This document shows positions 16,945 to 25,379 of a stretch of 64,000 nucleotides of DNA, one piece after another. The position numbers and the translations under genes are program-made. The stretch comes from Sphingomonas limnosediminicola (GTDB lineage Bacteria; Pseudomonadota; Alphaproteobacteria; Sphingomonadales; Sphingomonadaceae). Where the stretch lies: NCBI RefSeq assembly GCF_039537965.1, contig NZ_BAABBM010000001.1, forward strand, positions 1,178,001 to 1,242,000, given 5' to 3'. The notes below the pieces were generated by a model, which saw only the letters and a list, made by a program, of their open reading frames with translations, was not told the DNA's origin and made no database searches. Within the stretch, counting starts at the first letter, position 1. Every line of letters begins with the position of its first letter.

Positions 16945-17730
16945 TTATAGACCGATGCTGCTTCCACTTTTCCAGAGCATGTAGGCGGCAACGACGAAGA
17001 TGAGGGCTGCGAAGACAGTTGTAAGATGGCCGGCACCGGACAGACGCCTAGCTGCGCGGCTTCCGAAGTAGCTGCCAAGAAAGCCTCCGGCGATGAACAC
17101 GAACGCGAGGATCCAGTCGACAAGACCGGAGAGAGCGTAGTTCGCAGCTGTCGTAAGCCCGAATGCTGTTACCGCGACAAGTGACGAACCGACCGCATAG
17201 AGCATCGGCATTCCTGTGGCGGCGATGAGGCCGGGAACGATCAGGAACCCTCCGCCAATACCGAAAAAACCGGAGAAGAGCCCGGTGCCGAGACCGTAGA
17301 CAACAAGCTTCCTCGCATTTTCGCGGCCCAGCCGCACGTCCGGATCGCCGGTATGTCCACGCCGTCGCAGCATGAGGATGCCGACGGCGATCATCACGAG
17401 CGCGAATAGGAACAGAAGCTTCTGTCCGTCGAATGCCTTGCCCAGCGTCGAACCGATCAGCGCGCCCCCGATCCCGCACGCAGCGAACACGAGAGAGCAG
17501 CGCCATTTGACGTTGCCGTGGCGCGCGTGTGTCGAGAGGCCGAGGGCGGCGTTGGCCGCGACGGCGAGTGCGCTAGTGCCGATCGCAAGATGCGGGCTTC
17601 GGACGCCGACGAGATAAACCATCAGCGGCACGGCGAGGATCGATCCTCCGCCGCCCACGAGTCCGAGGACGAACCCGACAAGGGCACCCGAAAATGCTCC
17701 GAGCAAGTACTGGATTGGCTCGAGGATCAT
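16945..17730 (-). CDS. TauE/SafE sulfite exporter family protein
   Basis: ATG at 17730 overlaps the stop of the upstream gene by one base (TGATG), fixing the start. The 261-aa protein has about eight membrane segments in two similar halves, each opening with a Gly-rich loop: GLVGGGGSILAVPLMVYL and GFFGIGGGFLIVPGLIAATG, the hallmark of this family. These proteins export sulfite or related organosulfur anions across the inner membrane. As last gene of a sulfide/persulfide operon it likely removes the sulfite produced by the MBL dioxygenase. Confidence 0.9.
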   Translation of the reverse strand: MILEPIQYLLGAFSGALVGFVLGLVGGGGSILAVPLMVYLVGVRSPHLAIGTSALAVAANAALGLSTHARHGNVKWRCSLVFAACGIGGALIGSTLGKAFDGQKLLFLFALVMIAVGILMLRRRGHTGDPDVRLGRENARKLVVYGLGTGLFSGFFGIGGGFLIVPGLIAATGMPMLYAVGSSLVAVTAFGLTTAANYALSGLVDWILAFVFIAGGFLGSYFGSRAARRLSGAGHLTTVFAALIFVVAAYMLWKSGSSIGL

Positions 17731-18155
17731 CAGGTCGCGGCTTTTTCCGCAAGTTTCGGCCTGAGCGCATTGAGGTCGTAGCCAGCAGCAGCGGCTGCCT
17801 CCATGATTTCGTCGGGACTTCGCTTGCCGGATTGAGAAAGCGCCCAAAGCATGGTCGACCGCGTGCCTGTACGGCAGAAGGCGAGGAATGGCCCCTTACG
17901 GCGTGCGATGGCTTCGCCGAACGCGGCAGCCTGGTCGTCGCTGATCTTCCCCGGAACGACCGGGATGTGGACATAGTCGAGGCCCAGCCGACGTGCCTCC
18001 GCCTCGATTTCCGCGGAGCTTGGATGCCCCGGCTCTTCGGCGTCGGGACGGTTGTTGATGATCGTTCGGAATCGGGGCGCAAGCTCCGCGAGTTTGTCAG
18101 GCGGTACAAAGGCGCAGACGCAAAGATCATCTGCTAGGGGCTTCACGTCAGGCAT
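17730..18155 (-). CDS. DUF442/Blh-type phosphatase or sulfurtransferase-like protein
   Basis: A 141-aa cytosolic protein with a PTP-like fold: IINNRPDAEEPGHPSSAEIE near the front and the loop FCRTGTRS (Cys94, Arg99, CxxxxR) near residue 94. This is the TIGR01244/DUF442 family, the N-terminal half of Blh proteins; in sulfide operons it is thought to act as a sulfur-carrying Cys protein rather than a phosphatase. Here it is separate from the MBL domain, which is encoded upstream at 19045-20004. Starts 6 bases after the preceding channel gene. Confidence 0.85.
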   Translation of the reverse strand: MPDVKPLADDLCVCAFVPPDKLAELAPRFRTIINNRPDAEEPGHPSSAEIEAEARRLGLDYVHIPVVPGKISDDQAAAFGEAIARRKGPFLAFCRTGTRSTMLWALSQSGKRSPDEIMEAAAAAGYDLNALRPKLAEKAAT

Positions 18156-18161
18156 CGGCTT

Positions 18162-18605
18162 TCATCCAGCAAATTGAGGGGTGCGGCGGTGACCCCGGTC
18201 GGCAAAGAACCGCTGCAGCCACATCCCGCCGATCATCGCCGCGACGAACAGCCAGCTCTGCCACTTGCCAAGCACGAGTCCGGCGATGGCCGGCCCTGGG
18301 CAGAGACCAACGAGGCCCCAGCCCACGCCAAACAAGGAGGACCCGACGAGCAAGCGACTCTCGACAATCCTGTTTTGCGGAATGCAGAACTCATCTGCCA
18401 TGACCGGCCGCTTCATGCGGCGAACGAACGCGTAAGAAAGCGCGGAAGGCAGCAGTGCGCCGCCAAGCACCAGCGCCAGTGTTGGATCCCAAGCTCCGCC
18501 CACGTCAAGGAAACCAAGCACGCGTGCTGGATCGATCATTCCCGACAGCGCAAGGCCCGCGCCGAAGAGCAGTCCGACGAGGAGCCCCGGAAGGATGTGC
18601 CGCAT
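18162..18605 (-). CDS. YeeE/YedE-type channel, DUF6691 subunit
   Basis: ATG at 18605 overlaps the previous stop (TGATG). The 147-aa membrane protein has about four helices and the family motifs LLFGAGLALSGMIDPARVLG and GWGLVGLCPGPAIAGL, matching PmpB-like half-size YeeE/YedE proteins. With its partner at 18605-19048 it would make a complete two-half permease for thiosulfate or another sulfur species. The Cys in GLCPGP is a candidate sulfur-relay residue as described for YeeE. Confidence 0.85.
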   Translation of the reverse strand: MRHILPGLLVGLLFGAGLALSGMIDPARVLGFLDVGGAWDPTLALVLGGALLPSALSYAFVRRMKRPVMADEFCIPQNRIVESRLLVGSSLFGVGWGLVGLCPGPAIAGLVLGKWQSWLFVAAMIGGMWLQRFFADRGHRRTPQFAG

Positions 18606-19048
18606 CAGTCGACTCCAATCAGATGCCGAGCAAGGTACACGGTCACGATGCCCGCGGACATGAAGGCGACGGTCGCGGCGATTGACCGCGGTGACAACCG
18701 AGCGAGCCCGCAAACGCCGTGCCCGCTCGTGCAGCCGTTGCCGAGCCGCGTCCCGAAACCGACGAGCAGCCCTGCGCCGGCGAGCAAGGGAACGGAGGAC
18801 GTAATCGTTACAGCGGGCGCTCCAGTAGCCACGGCCACCATCAGCGCGCCGCCCTGCAGACCGATCACGAAGCTAACCGCCTGCAGCCATGGCGGCCCGT
18901 TGTCCGCAATGCCGACCGCCCGTGCGACCATGCCACTCACACCCGCAATGCGCCCTGAGAGGATCAGCAGCAGTCCAGCAGCGCTTCCGATCAGCAGGCC
19001 GCCTGCGAGGGCCGACAGCACGGCGGTAAATGTCATGGGCGTGCTCAC
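18605..19048 (-). CDS. YeeE/YedE-type sulfur channel subunit
   Basis: A 147-aa membrane protein overlapping the MBL gene by 4 bases (ATGA). Motifs LLIGSAAGLLLILSGRIAGV and GFGTRLGNGCTSGHGVCGLA are those of PmpA-like YeeE/YedE halves; the two Cys in GNGCTSGHGVCG are conserved in the family and thought to pass sulfur through the membrane. Acts with the downstream half-subunit. Translational coupling with both neighbours indicates a stoichiometric complex. Confidence 0.88.
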   Translation of the reverse strand: MSTPMTFTAVLSALAGGLLIGSAAGLLLILSGRIAGVSGMVARAVGIADNGPPWLQAVSFVIGLQGGALMVAVATGAPAVTITSSVPLLAGAGLLVGFGTRLGNGCTSGHGVCGLARLSPRSIAATVAFMSAGIVTVYLARHLIGVD

Positions 19049-20004
19049 AGCAGGTTGAGCGGAAGCTTAAGGTAACGTGTGCCGTTCGCTTCCGGCTCCG
19101 GCAGATGTCCCGCGCGCATGTTGACCTGGATGGACGGCAGGATCAGCCTCGGCATTCCAAGCGTTTGGTCACGAGCGGTCCGCATCGCGACGAACGCCGC
19201 CTCATCGACCCCCTCATGGACGTGGACATTGCCGGTCCGCTCCGCCCCGACCGTTGTCTCCCAGACATAATGGTCGCGGTTTGGCGCCTTGTAGTCATGA
19301 CACAGGAACACGCGCGTCTGCTCGGGAAGCGCCATCAACCGACGAATTGACTTGTAGAGCTGATGCGCATCTCCGCCAGGGAAGTCGGCGCGCGCCGTAC
19401 CATAGTCCGACATGAACATCGTGTCTCCGACGAACGCGGCGTCGCCAATGACATATGCCATGTCGGCTGGCGTATGGCCGGGTACATGCAGGGCAATCGC
19501 CGAAAGTGCACCGAGCTCGAACCTGTCGCCGTCGAGGAACAGGCGATCGAATTGCGAGCCGTCGCAGGCGAAGTTGGTGCCTTCGTTGAATATCTTGCCG
19601 AAGAACTCCTGAACGGTTCGGATCTTCTCACCGATCGCGATCCGGCCGCCGAGCTTCTCCTGGAGAAAGGGGGCTGCCGACAGGTGGTCGGCATGGGCAT
19701 GGGTCTCGAGCAGCCATTCGACTGTGAGTCCTTCAGCCCTCACATAGTCGATGATCCGCTCTGCGCCCTCGAACGAGGTCCGCCCAGCCGCCTGATCGAA
19801 ATCCATGACGCTGTCGACGATCGCCGCTTTCTTCGTGACGGGATCATGCGCGACGTGCGTTGCGGTGAAGGTCGGCTCGTCAAAGAAGCTTGCTACGACG
19901 GGTGAGCGGATTTCACCGCGCAACGTGCGTTCGACCTGCTCTTTGGCGTCGACGAGATGAATGTCAGCCTCAAGGCGCCGCTTTTCGGCGAGGGCAACGC
20001 CCAT
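19045..20004 (-). CDS. MBL-fold persulfide dioxygenase-like protein
   Basis: ATG at 20004 follows GAAGGAGACTG. The 319-aa cytosolic protein has the MBL signature ETHAHADHL (near residue 100), HVPGHTPADM, GDTMF and the C-terminal His in LCHDY, all expected metal ligands. The order and ETHAHADHLS context match the ETHE1/Blh-type persulfide dioxygenases, which oxidise glutathione persulfide to sulfite using one Fe(II). First gene of a five-gene operon with YeeE/YedE channels, a DUF442 protein and TauE, giving a coherent sulfide detoxification route. No BigR-like repressor gene is seen next to it. Confidence 0.88.
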   Translation of the reverse strand: MGVALAEKRRLEADIHLVDAKEQVERTLRGEIRSPVVASFFDEPTFTATHVAHDPVTKKAAIVDSVMDFDQAAGRTSFEGAERIIDYVRAEGLTVEWLLETHAHADHLSAAPFLQEKLGGRIAIGEKIRTVQEFFGKIFNEGTNFACDGSQFDRLFLDGDRFELGALSAIALHVPGHTPADMAYVIGDAAFVGDTMFMSDYGTARADFPGGDAHQLYKSIRRLMALPEQTRVFLCHDYKAPNRDHYVWETTVGAERTGNVHVHEGVDEAAFVAMRTARDQTLGMPRLILPSIQVNMRAGHLPEPEANGTRYLKLPLNLL

Positions 20005-20100
20005 GGATCAGTCTCCTTCAAAGGACTTCTCCCTGTGAGCGTCGGCGGGTGCCATAGGGGATTTCCACATGATGCCGCCACTTGGATCGGGGCAAAGCAT

Positions 20101-20690
20101 CTAGTGCTGGAGGACGAGCAAGTGGGCGTGCTGGTCACATGCCGCAGCCGGTCGGCGATCTCCGCCACGGGGTCGAAATCTAGAGCTACGCTGCGTGAGC
20201 ATCGCTCCAAGGCAAAGCAAATAGAACAAGGGAATGCTCACTGCCGCTACGCCGTTGGCAAAGAACGGTGCGCCAAGTGCCATCGTGGCCGCATTTGCAG
20301 CGAAGTTGCAGGCCACCACTCCTCCCAGCACCCAGTTTTTGTGCTGGAAATAGTAATCGTCAAAGTCTGGCCACTGCGTATGATCACGCGGAAAAACTAA
20401 GCGGGCAACAAGGTAGTAAGTACCGATAATGAGCAGTCCGCCGAGCAACGTCAGATAACCAGCAAGGTATGGTGTCGCGCACTGACCATGAGAAGGACCA
20501 GAATGAAGTAAGGTCTAATGCAGCTGAACGCCCCAACAAGGGCGTTAGCCAGCTAACCCGGATCGTCCTTCGTTCTTGAAAGGTGTTGCGGAGCCCTCCC
20601 AGCAGCTCCGCTCGCGCAAGAGTAAGGAGCAGGCCGAACAGGGAGAAAACGAACTCGAATTGCTCACCGGTCCATTTCCTCGGAGCCCGC
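20101..20690 (-). pseudogene. Frameshifted membrane protein, paralogue of 44467-45039
   Basis: Two minus-strand frames together match the intact membrane protein at 44467-45039. The N-terminal frame reads GEQFEFVFSLFGLLLTLARA, ELLGGL and WSFSWSVRDTIP (compare NFEFILSLVVILLG, EVLGGL, FWRVIWRARDALP). The next frame continues as YLAGYLTLLGGLLIIGTYYL, VARLVFP (compare LFAGFIISALYYFAGALVFP). The shift falls near 20480. The normal start also appears lost (TGG where ATG is expected). The C-terminal end may hold a second shift. This is a broken gene unless the sequence has errors. Confidence 0.7.
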
Positions 20691-20742
20691 TGAGCCGAAC
20701 AGCTCGGCAGGCAACGAGTCGCTAGCGTAAGCTTGCGCGCTA

Positions 20743-20772
20743 TGCCCGCAATGAGTCGGAAGCGGACGCTAC
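20743..20772. repeat. Degenerate palindromic repeat
   Basis: TGCCCGCAATGAGTCGGAAG then CGGACGCTA, at the 3' end of the alpha/beta hydrolase gene. Confidence 0.5.
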
Positions 20773-21887
20773 CGAACGCCGTCTCCAACGTTCAGTGCGA
20801 TCGGCCTCACTTTTGTCACTAGCGAAATGAGCAGCTTTCCGGGTTCCTCGCTCGTGATGTGATGGCCTGAGCTTTCGAACCACACGAGCGTTTTCGATGG
20901 CGCTCTGACCTTTGCAAACCAGCGCGCTGCGACGTCGCTGGACACGTTCTGGTCATGCCGGCCGAGGAGCAGGATCAGCGGCACCTTAAGCCTTCTGATC
21001 GTGGATAGGTCAGTCATCAGGATTTTCGGCAGAAGTGCGTTCGTGACGGCGAGCTGACCTTCGAATGCTTTGCGCACATCTTCATCGCTATATTCGGGCG
21101 AGAGAGGGAAGGCTGCCGCCTCGAAGTCGCCGCCCGTTCGCCGCCACGCGGCCCCGCCATAATGGCCGAGCCATTTGCGCTGTGTAAGAATCGACGCGAC
21201 CGAGATGGGGGCCTCGCCGACGGCATAAGGCGCCAGTGCCTCGAGTTCCTGCACCGCCTTCGCATTATGATCGGCTTTCGCCCTCGAAAGCGTCCAGGCC
21301 CAGCCCTCGCGCTCGCTTTCCGGACCATTCGTGATCTGTCCCATGCCGATATAGGCGTGCAGCCATTCAGGATGCGCTGACGCAAGTTTTAGCCCGAGCA
21401 TGCTGCCCCAGCTATGGCCCAGTACGAAGACCTTGCGTTTGCCGAAGCGCTTCAACGCCCACTGAACGAGTTCTTCGGCATCTTGTTGAAAGCGTTCCGG
21501 GGTTAGCAACGATTGGTCGTTCGGACCGCTGGCAACGTAGGTCTTGCCCGCATTGCGCTGATCCCATTGAACGACCGTGAAATACTCGTCCCACCCGCGA
21601 TCATACCACCAGTCGAGAGGCATCTCGACATAGCCGGGCCCCCCATGGAAATAGATCAGAACCGGGTTTCGAAGATCTTCGCTGCGGATCGACACGACCT
21701 GCTTGATCCCGCCGATCGGAACCGTCTCGATCGCCTGAAGACCCTGCGGATTCACGATTTGGCGAAGGTCCGCGATGATCTTCACCGCCTCGGCTCGGTT
21801 GTGGGGACCAACGGTCTGCTGTGCCGAAGCGGGTGACTGCGCCCACAAGAGGCTTAGCACAGTAAGAAGCGATGCAACTTTGAGCAT
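20769..21887 (-). CDS. Secreted alpha/beta hydrolase, proline-iminopeptidase-like
   Basis: A 372-aa protein with a signal peptide (MLKVASLLTVLSLLWAQSPA, cleaved near SAQQ). The hydrolase core has YFHGGPGYVEM (oxyanion HGGPG), VVQWDQRNAGKTY, the nucleophile elbow LGHSWGSMLG, and the late acid/His pieces LLLGRHDQNV and SSGHHITSEEPG. HGGPG plus DQRN-G is characteristic of family S33 (proline iminopeptidase/TAP-like) enzymes. Likely a periplasmic hydrolase of peptides or esters. Stands alone, after the broken membrane gene. Confidence 0.85.
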   Translation of the reverse strand: MLKVASLLTVLSLLWAQSPASAQQTVGPHNRAEAVKIIADLRQIVNPQGLQAIETVPIGGIKQVVSIRSEDLRNPVLIYFHGGPGYVEMPLDWWYDRGWDEYFTVVQWDQRNAGKTYVASGPNDQSLLTPERFQQDAEELVQWALKRFGKRKVFVLGHSWGSMLGLKLASAHPEWLHAYIGMGQITNGPESEREGWAWTLSRAKADHNAKAVQELEALAPYAVGEAPISVASILTQRKWLGHYGGAAWRRTGGDFEAAAFPLSPEYSDEDVRKAFEGQLAVTNALLPKILMTDLSTIRRLKVPLILLLGRHDQNVSSDVAARWFAKVRAPSKTLVWFESSGHHITSEEPGKLLISLVTKVRPIALNVGDGVR

Positions 21888-21913
21888 ACGCTCTCGTCGC
21901 AGCTAACTGTATC

Positions 21914-21967
21914 GTCTGCAACGGGCCGAAAGCTGCCGCGGCACGAATGGGTGGAAAGCAGACATTG
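21914..21967. repeat. Palindromic repeat, fused pair
   Basis: A degenerate half (CAACGGGCCGAAAGCTGCC) joined through GCCGCGGC to AATGGGTGGAAAG then CAGACATT. Last copy before a 19.5-kb stretch with none. Confidence 0.8.
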
Positions 21968-21995
21968 CCGGGCGGCCTACGACCGCTTGCAAAAA

Positions 21996-22255
21996 ATGGG
22001 TTGCGGCGAAAACTTCAAAGCCTTGTTTGGTAGGGCTTTAATGATGCTGGGGTCGCCGAACTCATTGTAGGATATGAATATTATTCCGCTGAAGAACGTC
22101 CCGCCGCGGCCGCCTTACGAGACCAATTCATTAGTCGGGCCGGAAATGCGACCGAGGCCTCTATCCTCTTCGTCGAGAGGATGATGGACATGGGCGTCGG
22201 GCCTCACCGATGGCTCAGTAAGAAACCAAGGCGTGGCGCGCTTTGGAAAGAGTGA
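21996..22255 (+). pseudogene. Possible frameshifted small gene
   Basis: ATG at 21996 opens a frame (MGCGENFKALFGRALMMLG) that ends soon. If one base is added in the GGGG run near 22051, it continues as VAELIVGYEYYSAEERPAAA, LRDQFISRAGN, ATEASILFVERMMDMGVGP and ends at TGA 22253-22255. The second part looks protein-like but lacks its own start. No family is recognised. It may be a recent single-base loss or a chance frame. Confidence 0.3.
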
Positions 22256-22382
22256 TTTCTAAGCGAAGAATCACGTCAGAAATGTTCGCGTTCTGCCCTT
22301 CTCGACGGGTCATCAAATTCGGTCCGGGGCCAAATAGCTACGGACTATTCCTCTTTCCCTGCGTGCCCTACTGACCTCGGTC

Positions 22383-23603
22383 ATGCGGGGGTTGAGCGTT
22401 GCGGTGGCAGGTTGCGGCCCGTGCGGTCTTGCAGCCGCGCTTCTCCTTTCACGTCATGGGCATCACGTGACGCTCTTCGAGCGGTTCGTCGAGCCGCGGC
22501 CGATCGGTTCCGGCCTGATGATACAGCCCACCGGCCAAGCTGTTCTCGCTGAGCTCGGGCTGCTTGCCCGAGTTCTGGCAGAAGGCTCGCGCATCGATCG
22601 GCTGTTCGGCTGCGCCAGCGAGCGCATCGTGCTTGATGTTCATTATCGTTCACTGGGCGGAACTCCGCGCTTCGGCATCGGTGTGCACAGGTCTGGCCTG
22701 TTCAATGCGCTATACGATCAGGTGCGGAGTGGGGGCGTCGAGATCGCGACAGGCGTCGAGATTGTCACGAGCGACGCGGACGCGAGCGGCCGGCGTCTGG
22801 TCTTCGCAGGCGGCAAGCGGTCCGAGCCGTTCGACTTAGTCGTCGACGCGCTCGGCACCCGCTGGCCGTTGGCGCCACCATGCGGCAAGGATCTCGCTTA
22901 CGGCGCACTGTGGACCACCCTTGACTGGCCGGATGAAACCCACTTCGCGCAGGACGCGCTGCAGCAGCGGTATCGCCGCTCCAGCGTCATGGCCGGCGTC
23001 CTGCCAATCGGGAATGGCGGTGAGAAGAAGCTCAAGGCAGCATTCTTCTGGTCGCTCCGCCGCGACGCTTTAGAGGGTTGGCGGGCAGCGGGGCTCGATC
23101 GGTGGAAAACGGAAGTGCGAGCCTTGTGGCCCGCATGCGCCCCGCTCCTCGATCAGATCACAAGCCCCGAGCAGCTGACCTTCGCGCGTTACGCCCACCG
23201 CACACTCCCTGCGCCGGTTGAACCGGCACTGATCCACATAGGGGATGCCTGGCATTCGGCGAGCCCGCAGCTCGGCCAAGGAGCCAACATGGCTTTGCTT
23301 GATGCGTGGGCCCTCATGGTATCGCTGGGCCGTGCCGCGTCGGTGGACGATGGGCTTCAGCAGGCCGTGGAAATGCGGCGCAACCATGTGCGGCTCTACC
23401 AGTGGCTGACGGCATTATTCACGCCTGTCTATCAATCTGACAGCCGCGTCCTGCCAATGCTCCGCGACACGCTGGTCGGTCCGCTATCCAAACTATGGCC
23501 GGCGACTTGGATCCAGGCGGCGATGGTCGGCGGGCTAATCGGGGACCCGTTACGCCGCTGCGGGCTAACCGAAGCCAAACTTCAGACGCTCGGGCCATGT
23601 TGA
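22383..23603 (+). CDS. FAD-dependent monooxygenase
   Basis: A 406-aa flavoprotein from ATG at 22383. The N-terminus has the Rossmann dinucleotide motif VAVAGCGPCGLAAALLLSRH followed by the acidic strand end TLFERF. The family GD motif is HIGDAWHSASPQLGQGANMA near residue 290, which contacts FAD ribityl and closes the PHBH-type fold. These group A enzymes hydroxylate aromatic or related substrates using NAD(P)H and O2; substrate cannot be predicted. The stop overlaps the start of a broken NAD-binding gene (ATGTTGA), so the two were once coupled. Confidence 0.88.
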   Translation: MRGLSVAVAGCGPCGLAAALLLSRHGHHVTLFERFVEPRPIGSGLMIQPTGQAVLAELGLLARVLAEGSRIDRLFGCASERIVLDVHYRSLGGTPRFGIGVHRSGLFNALYDQVRSGGVEIATGVEIVTSDADASGRRLVFAGGKRSEPFDLVVDALGTRWPLAPPCGKDLAYGALWTTLDWPDETHFAQDALQQRYRRSSVMAGVLPIGNGGEKKLKAAFFWSLRRDALEGWRAAGLDRWKTEVRALWPACAPLLDQITSPEQLTFARYAHRTLPAPVEPALIHIGDAWHSASPQLGQGANMALLDAWALMVSLGRAASVDDGLQQAVEMRRNHVRLYQWLTALFTPVYQSDSRVLPMLRDTLVGPLSKLWPATWIQAAMVGGLIGDPLRRCGLTEAKLQTLGPC

Positions 23604-23824
23604 GCCGTGTTCTCGTACTCGGCGGTTATGGTGGTTTGGGCGCGGGGATCAGTCGTCGGCTTGCGGCTGCCGGATATGAGGTTCTGGGTCGCCGGACGAT
23701 CCGCCCGTCGGGCGCAGGACTTCTGCCGGTCGCTGCCGGATATGGCACCGCTCTCTCTCGACAAACCGATATCGCGGTGGCGCTCGGAGAGCATCAGCCA
23801 TGGCCGGTGGTCGACGCCACCTGA
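23597..23824 (+). pseudogene. Truncated, frameshifted NAD(P)-binding protein (saccharopine dehydrogenase-like)
   Basis: ATG at 23597 overlaps the monooxygenase stop. The first frame begins with a Rossmann motif (MLSRVLVLGGYGGLGAGISR, RLAAAGYEVL), then the sense moves to the next frame (WVAGRSARRAQDFCRSLPDM, APLSLD) and back to the first (TDIAVALGEHQPWPVVDAT) before a stop where such proteins continue with GPFQ. The RSxxRA...DxA...VVDA order is that of saccharopine-dehydrogenase-type NADP-binding domains. Everything after the first ~75 residues is missing, so this is a relic. Confidence 0.65.
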
Positions 23825-24054
23825 CTTCAGGTTGACCTGCAAACACTGAATTTGAGCCTGAAAGTCGGGCTGCGCTTCGTGCTCATGGCCGCATGCTTTG
23901 AACAGCTGCCGATTTGTATCCTTTATAACTGAACGCGGCGACGCAATGCGCCGATCGCTTAGGCGGCACGAGTTACGAATTTGGGGGATTGTGCCCTTTT
24001 ACACACCCACGATTGGCCGCTAGCTGCGGATAAGTTCCACAGGAATGCCACGAC

Positions 24055-24786
24055 ATGTCCACTTCGACCAAGCAGGTTTGGGCTCTAATCAGTCACTCCA
24101 CTACTGTTTACGGGCTCATCCCGGTGAGCGCGGGCGCCGCTATTGGCTACGAGATATCGCGCATAGCAGGCCTACCGGCAGCTATAGGCCTGCTGATTGC
24201 TCTCGGCGTTGCCGCGTTTTCATTTGCGATCATTCGCTTCAGTCCGTCTCGGAAGGCTGGATACTGGGTCATCGCGCTGGCTTTGCTCGGTTCTACTGCT
24301 TGGGCCGTCCATCAGTACGACCAGTACAGCGTGAGCTATCAGGATGTTGAGGTGGGGCTAATACCTCTCGACCCGGACGGCATGTTAGCTGTGGGCCTGA
24401 CTGTCACGCCGATGTTCGGGAACGAGAACAACTTCGATCTTTGGTATGAGGCGGATCGGCACCTTACGACCGTCACGGGGCCGAACGGGCAGCAGATCAG
24501 CAATTCGGATCAGGAAAAGCGCACTGGCAGGGCGTACAAGAAGCTTGCGTTCAGTATCCCGGATTCGCCGATTCGTTTTACTAATCCGATGTACTCCCAT
24601 CAGATCAACGGCGGGAATATCGACTACCACTTCTGCTATGGCAGAACGAAGGACAAGTTGACCAAGAGCCTGACCTTCAAGGCTTCATACACGATAGTAT
24701 TCGACGAGAAGGGGCCGCACGCGAAGGTGCACTTTAACCAGTTCAAGCAGGGGCAGTGCGGCGGGGGCTTACTGCCCTTCAATTAA
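24055..24786 (+). CDS. Membrane protein with large soluble C-terminal domain
   Basis: A 243-aa protein from ATG at 24055. The first 90 residues hold about three membrane helices (TTVYGLIPVSAGAAIGYEIS; LPAAIGLLIALGVAAFSFAI; YWVIALALLGSTAWAV). The remaining 150 residues look like a periplasmic beta domain (LAVGLTVTPMFGNENNFDLW, YHFCYGRTKDKLTKSLTFKA) with two Cys (YHFCYG, GQCGGG). No family recognised. It precedes the unusual 25-41 kb block and faces it. Confidence 0.6.
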   Translation: MSTSTKQVWALISHSTTVYGLIPVSAGAAIGYEISRIAGLPAAIGLLIALGVAAFSFAIIRFSPSRKAGYWVIALALLGSTAWAVHQYDQYSVSYQDVEVGLIPLDPDGMLAVGLTVTPMFGNENNFDLWYEADRHLTTVTGPNGQQISNSDQEKRTGRAYKKLAFSIPDSPIRFTNPMYSHQINGGNIDYHFCYGRTKDKLTKSLTFKASYTIVFDEKGPHAKVHFNQFKQGQCGGGLLPFN

Positions 24787-25196
24787 TCAAGAAGGCTGAG
24801 CGCAAATTTGCACCGTTTAGGGCAATAATGTTGTCGCCAAATTGACGGCTCGTCTCGCCACTGTTTTCCATGCTCGTTCCATACGGAGCAGGTCGCGGCA
24901 TCATAAGTACTTGATTTTATGGCGCACCGGCCACGAATATGGTGGGCACTCAAATCACTGGGAAATTTCCGTCCAGCTGACTCCCTAAGGTCGGGTTTGC
25001 GCCCATCTCCGCCATTGCCAGGCAGCTCGGGCCAGATCGCAAGCTGACGTTGGTTTAGCCGCGCGCGAGGGGCTGTTTTGGGTTTTCCGTGGCTACTAGG
25101 CTGAACGTTCGAGCGAGCTGATCTCGATGATGGAGTTTCACGCTCGGACCCTTCAAGGTTGAAGATCCGATTTTCAAGCTCGGCCGCATTCAGCAA
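24783..25196 (-). CDS. Doubtful hypothetical protein
   Basis: A 137-residue frame from ATG at 25196, overlapping the stop of the membrane protein by 4 bases in convergent orientation. Composition is Ser/Arg/Pro-rich with scattered Cys and no hydrophobic core pattern, signal peptide or known motif. The first 18 residues (AELENRIFNLEGSERE) look protein-like. It may be non-coding. Confidence 0.25.
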   Translation of the reverse strand: MLNAAELENRIFNLEGSERETPSSRSARSNVQPSSHGKPKTAPRARLNQRQLAIWPELPGNGGDGRKPDLRESAGRKFPSDLSAHHIRGRCAIKSSTYDAATCSVWNEHGKQWRDEPSIWRQHYCPKRCKFALSLLD

Positions 25197-25229
25197 TCAC
25201 GGGCGGGGTCGCGACACTGAAGCGCACCG

Positions 25230-25260
25230 ACTCAGGCGGGCGTACAAAGTACGCCTGAGT
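25230..25260. repeat. Inverted repeat
   Basis: ACTCAGGC and GCCTGAGT flank an inner GTAC-AAA-GTAC hairpin with a GGGC bulge. There is no T-run on either side, so it is not an ordinary terminator. It lies 120 bases beyond the 3' end of the giant gene 25380-29411. Confidence 0.6.
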
Positions 25261-25379
25261 TCACCGAGCTCTGCGCCAAGCGCGCCGGCCGCTGGCGAGT
25301 TGTTTGCACCCAGGCCTCTATCGAACCCTAAGTGAATGCTCTGGATTACTCGACCCGGGCGCGGCCATAGCGTGCTGGG

